From: Oscillospiraceae bacterium
GTDB taxonomy: Bacteria; Bacillota; Clostridia; Oscillospirales; Oscillospiraceae
Direction: 5' to 3'
Length of the DNA: 5,647 nt
NCBI GenBank assembly: GCA_028705905.1
Contig: JAQWCP010000119.1
Coordinates: 1-5,647, forward strand
The translations under genes and the position numbers were made by a program. Shown here piece by piece: positions 5,173 through 5,647 of this stretch (position 1 is its first letter; each line of letters starts with the position of its first letter). The notes beneath the pieces are model-generated. The model was not told the DNA's origin, did not search any database, and saw only the letters and a list, made by a program, of their open reading frames with translations.

Positions 5173-5647
5173 TTATCCTTTCTGTCTTTCTGGTCTCCAA
5201 TCATTCTGTTTTAGCAATTCAGCCGCCAAAGCGGAATATGCTTCTGCCCCGCGGGATAAACGGTCATATGCCAAAATGGGTTTCCCGTGGCTGGGCGCCT
5301 CTGACAGCCTTACATTCCTGGGAATAAACGTGGCATACACTTTGCCGGGGAAAAATCGTTTCACTTCCTCCGCCACTTGGATGGATAAATTGGTTCGGCT
5401 GTCGAACATCGTAAGTAATACGCCTTCCAGTTCCAAGTTCGGGTTCAAAGACCGTTTGACAATGCGAACCGTCCCCATCAAATCCGACAAGCCTTCCAAC
5501 GCATAATATTCACATTGCACCGGAACAAGGATGGTGTCCGCTGCGCAAAGTGCATTCAGCGTCAGCAGTTCCAATGAGGGTGGACAGTCAATGAATATAT
5601 AATCATAGGCGTCTTTCACCTGATCAATGGTCTGTTGCAGCAGATAT
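5173..5647 (-). CDS. parA: Chromosome partitioning ATPase ParA (Soj), C-terminal part (cut by window edge)
   Basis: The C-terminal portion of a ParA/Soj Walker ATPase, the nucleoid-bound partner of ParB. The reading frame stays open to the right edge (9 further codons and one base beyond the GTG at 5619), so that GTG is an internal valine, and the N-terminus with Walker A lies outside. Visible features: Walker B region YDYIFIDCPPSLELLTLNAL, followed by LVPVQCEYYALEGLSDL, the conserved VLLTMFDSRTNLSIQV, and IPRNVRLSEAPSHGKPI near the end, all characteristic of Soj-type chromosomal ParA. The tail (NDWRPERQKG) is short and basic. It is followed by parB after 6 nt. The promoter of the operon would lie to the right of the window. 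Confidence 0.96.
   Translation of the reverse strand, partial: YLLQQTIDQVKDAYDYIFIDCPPSLELLTLNALCAADTILVPVQCEYYALEGLSDLMGTVRIVKRSLNPNLELEGVLLTMFDSRTNLSIQVAEEVKRFFPGKVYATFIPRNVRLSEAPSHGKPILAYDRLSRGAEAYSALAAELLKQNDWRPERQKG

Overview
The window is a compact block of co-oriented genes, all read from the minus strand, from what looks like a low-to-moderate GC Clostridia-type Firmicute, most plausibly an Oscillospiraceae/Ruminococcaceae-like anaerobe. The basis is the parA-parB-serS neighbourhood typical of a clostridial origin region, the B. subtilis-like lengths of RsmG and the MgsA-like protein, strong AGGAGG-type ribosome binding sites and frequent GTG/TTG starts. The genus assignment is inference; no 16S or phylogenetic marker search was possible.

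In transcription order (high to low coordinates) the layout is: 3' part of parA/soj (5173-5647, cut by the window edge); parB/spo0J (4294-5166); an unrecognised single-pass membrane coiled-coil protein (3695-4297, overlapping parB by 4 bp); serS (2383-3672); rsmG (1646-2365, TTG start). These five genes are separated by at most 22 nt and look like one operon. A 181-nt gap (1465-1645) follows and carries a strong sigma-A-type promoter. It drives a second unit: a MinD-like ATPase (718-1464, GTG start) and a methylglyoxal-synthase-family protein (249-665, GTG start). That unit ends in a hairpin terminator (178-213). The 5' end of hisS (1-131) lies beyond the terminator and runs off the left edge.

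The first unit combines chromosome segregation (ParA/ParB), seryl-tRNA charging (SerRS) and 16S rRNA m7G527 methylation (RsmG), the familiar housekeeping content of a region near oriC. The second unit is less ordinary. The MinD-like protein has no MinC or MinE beside it and lacks a recognisable MinD membrane-targeting tail. The MgsA-like protein keeps the fold signatures of methylglyoxal synthase but has lost the catalytic aspartate and several phosphate-binding residues, so it may not be a methylglyoxal synthase. I saw no mobile element, CRISPR array, tRNA or rRNA, and no full parS site.
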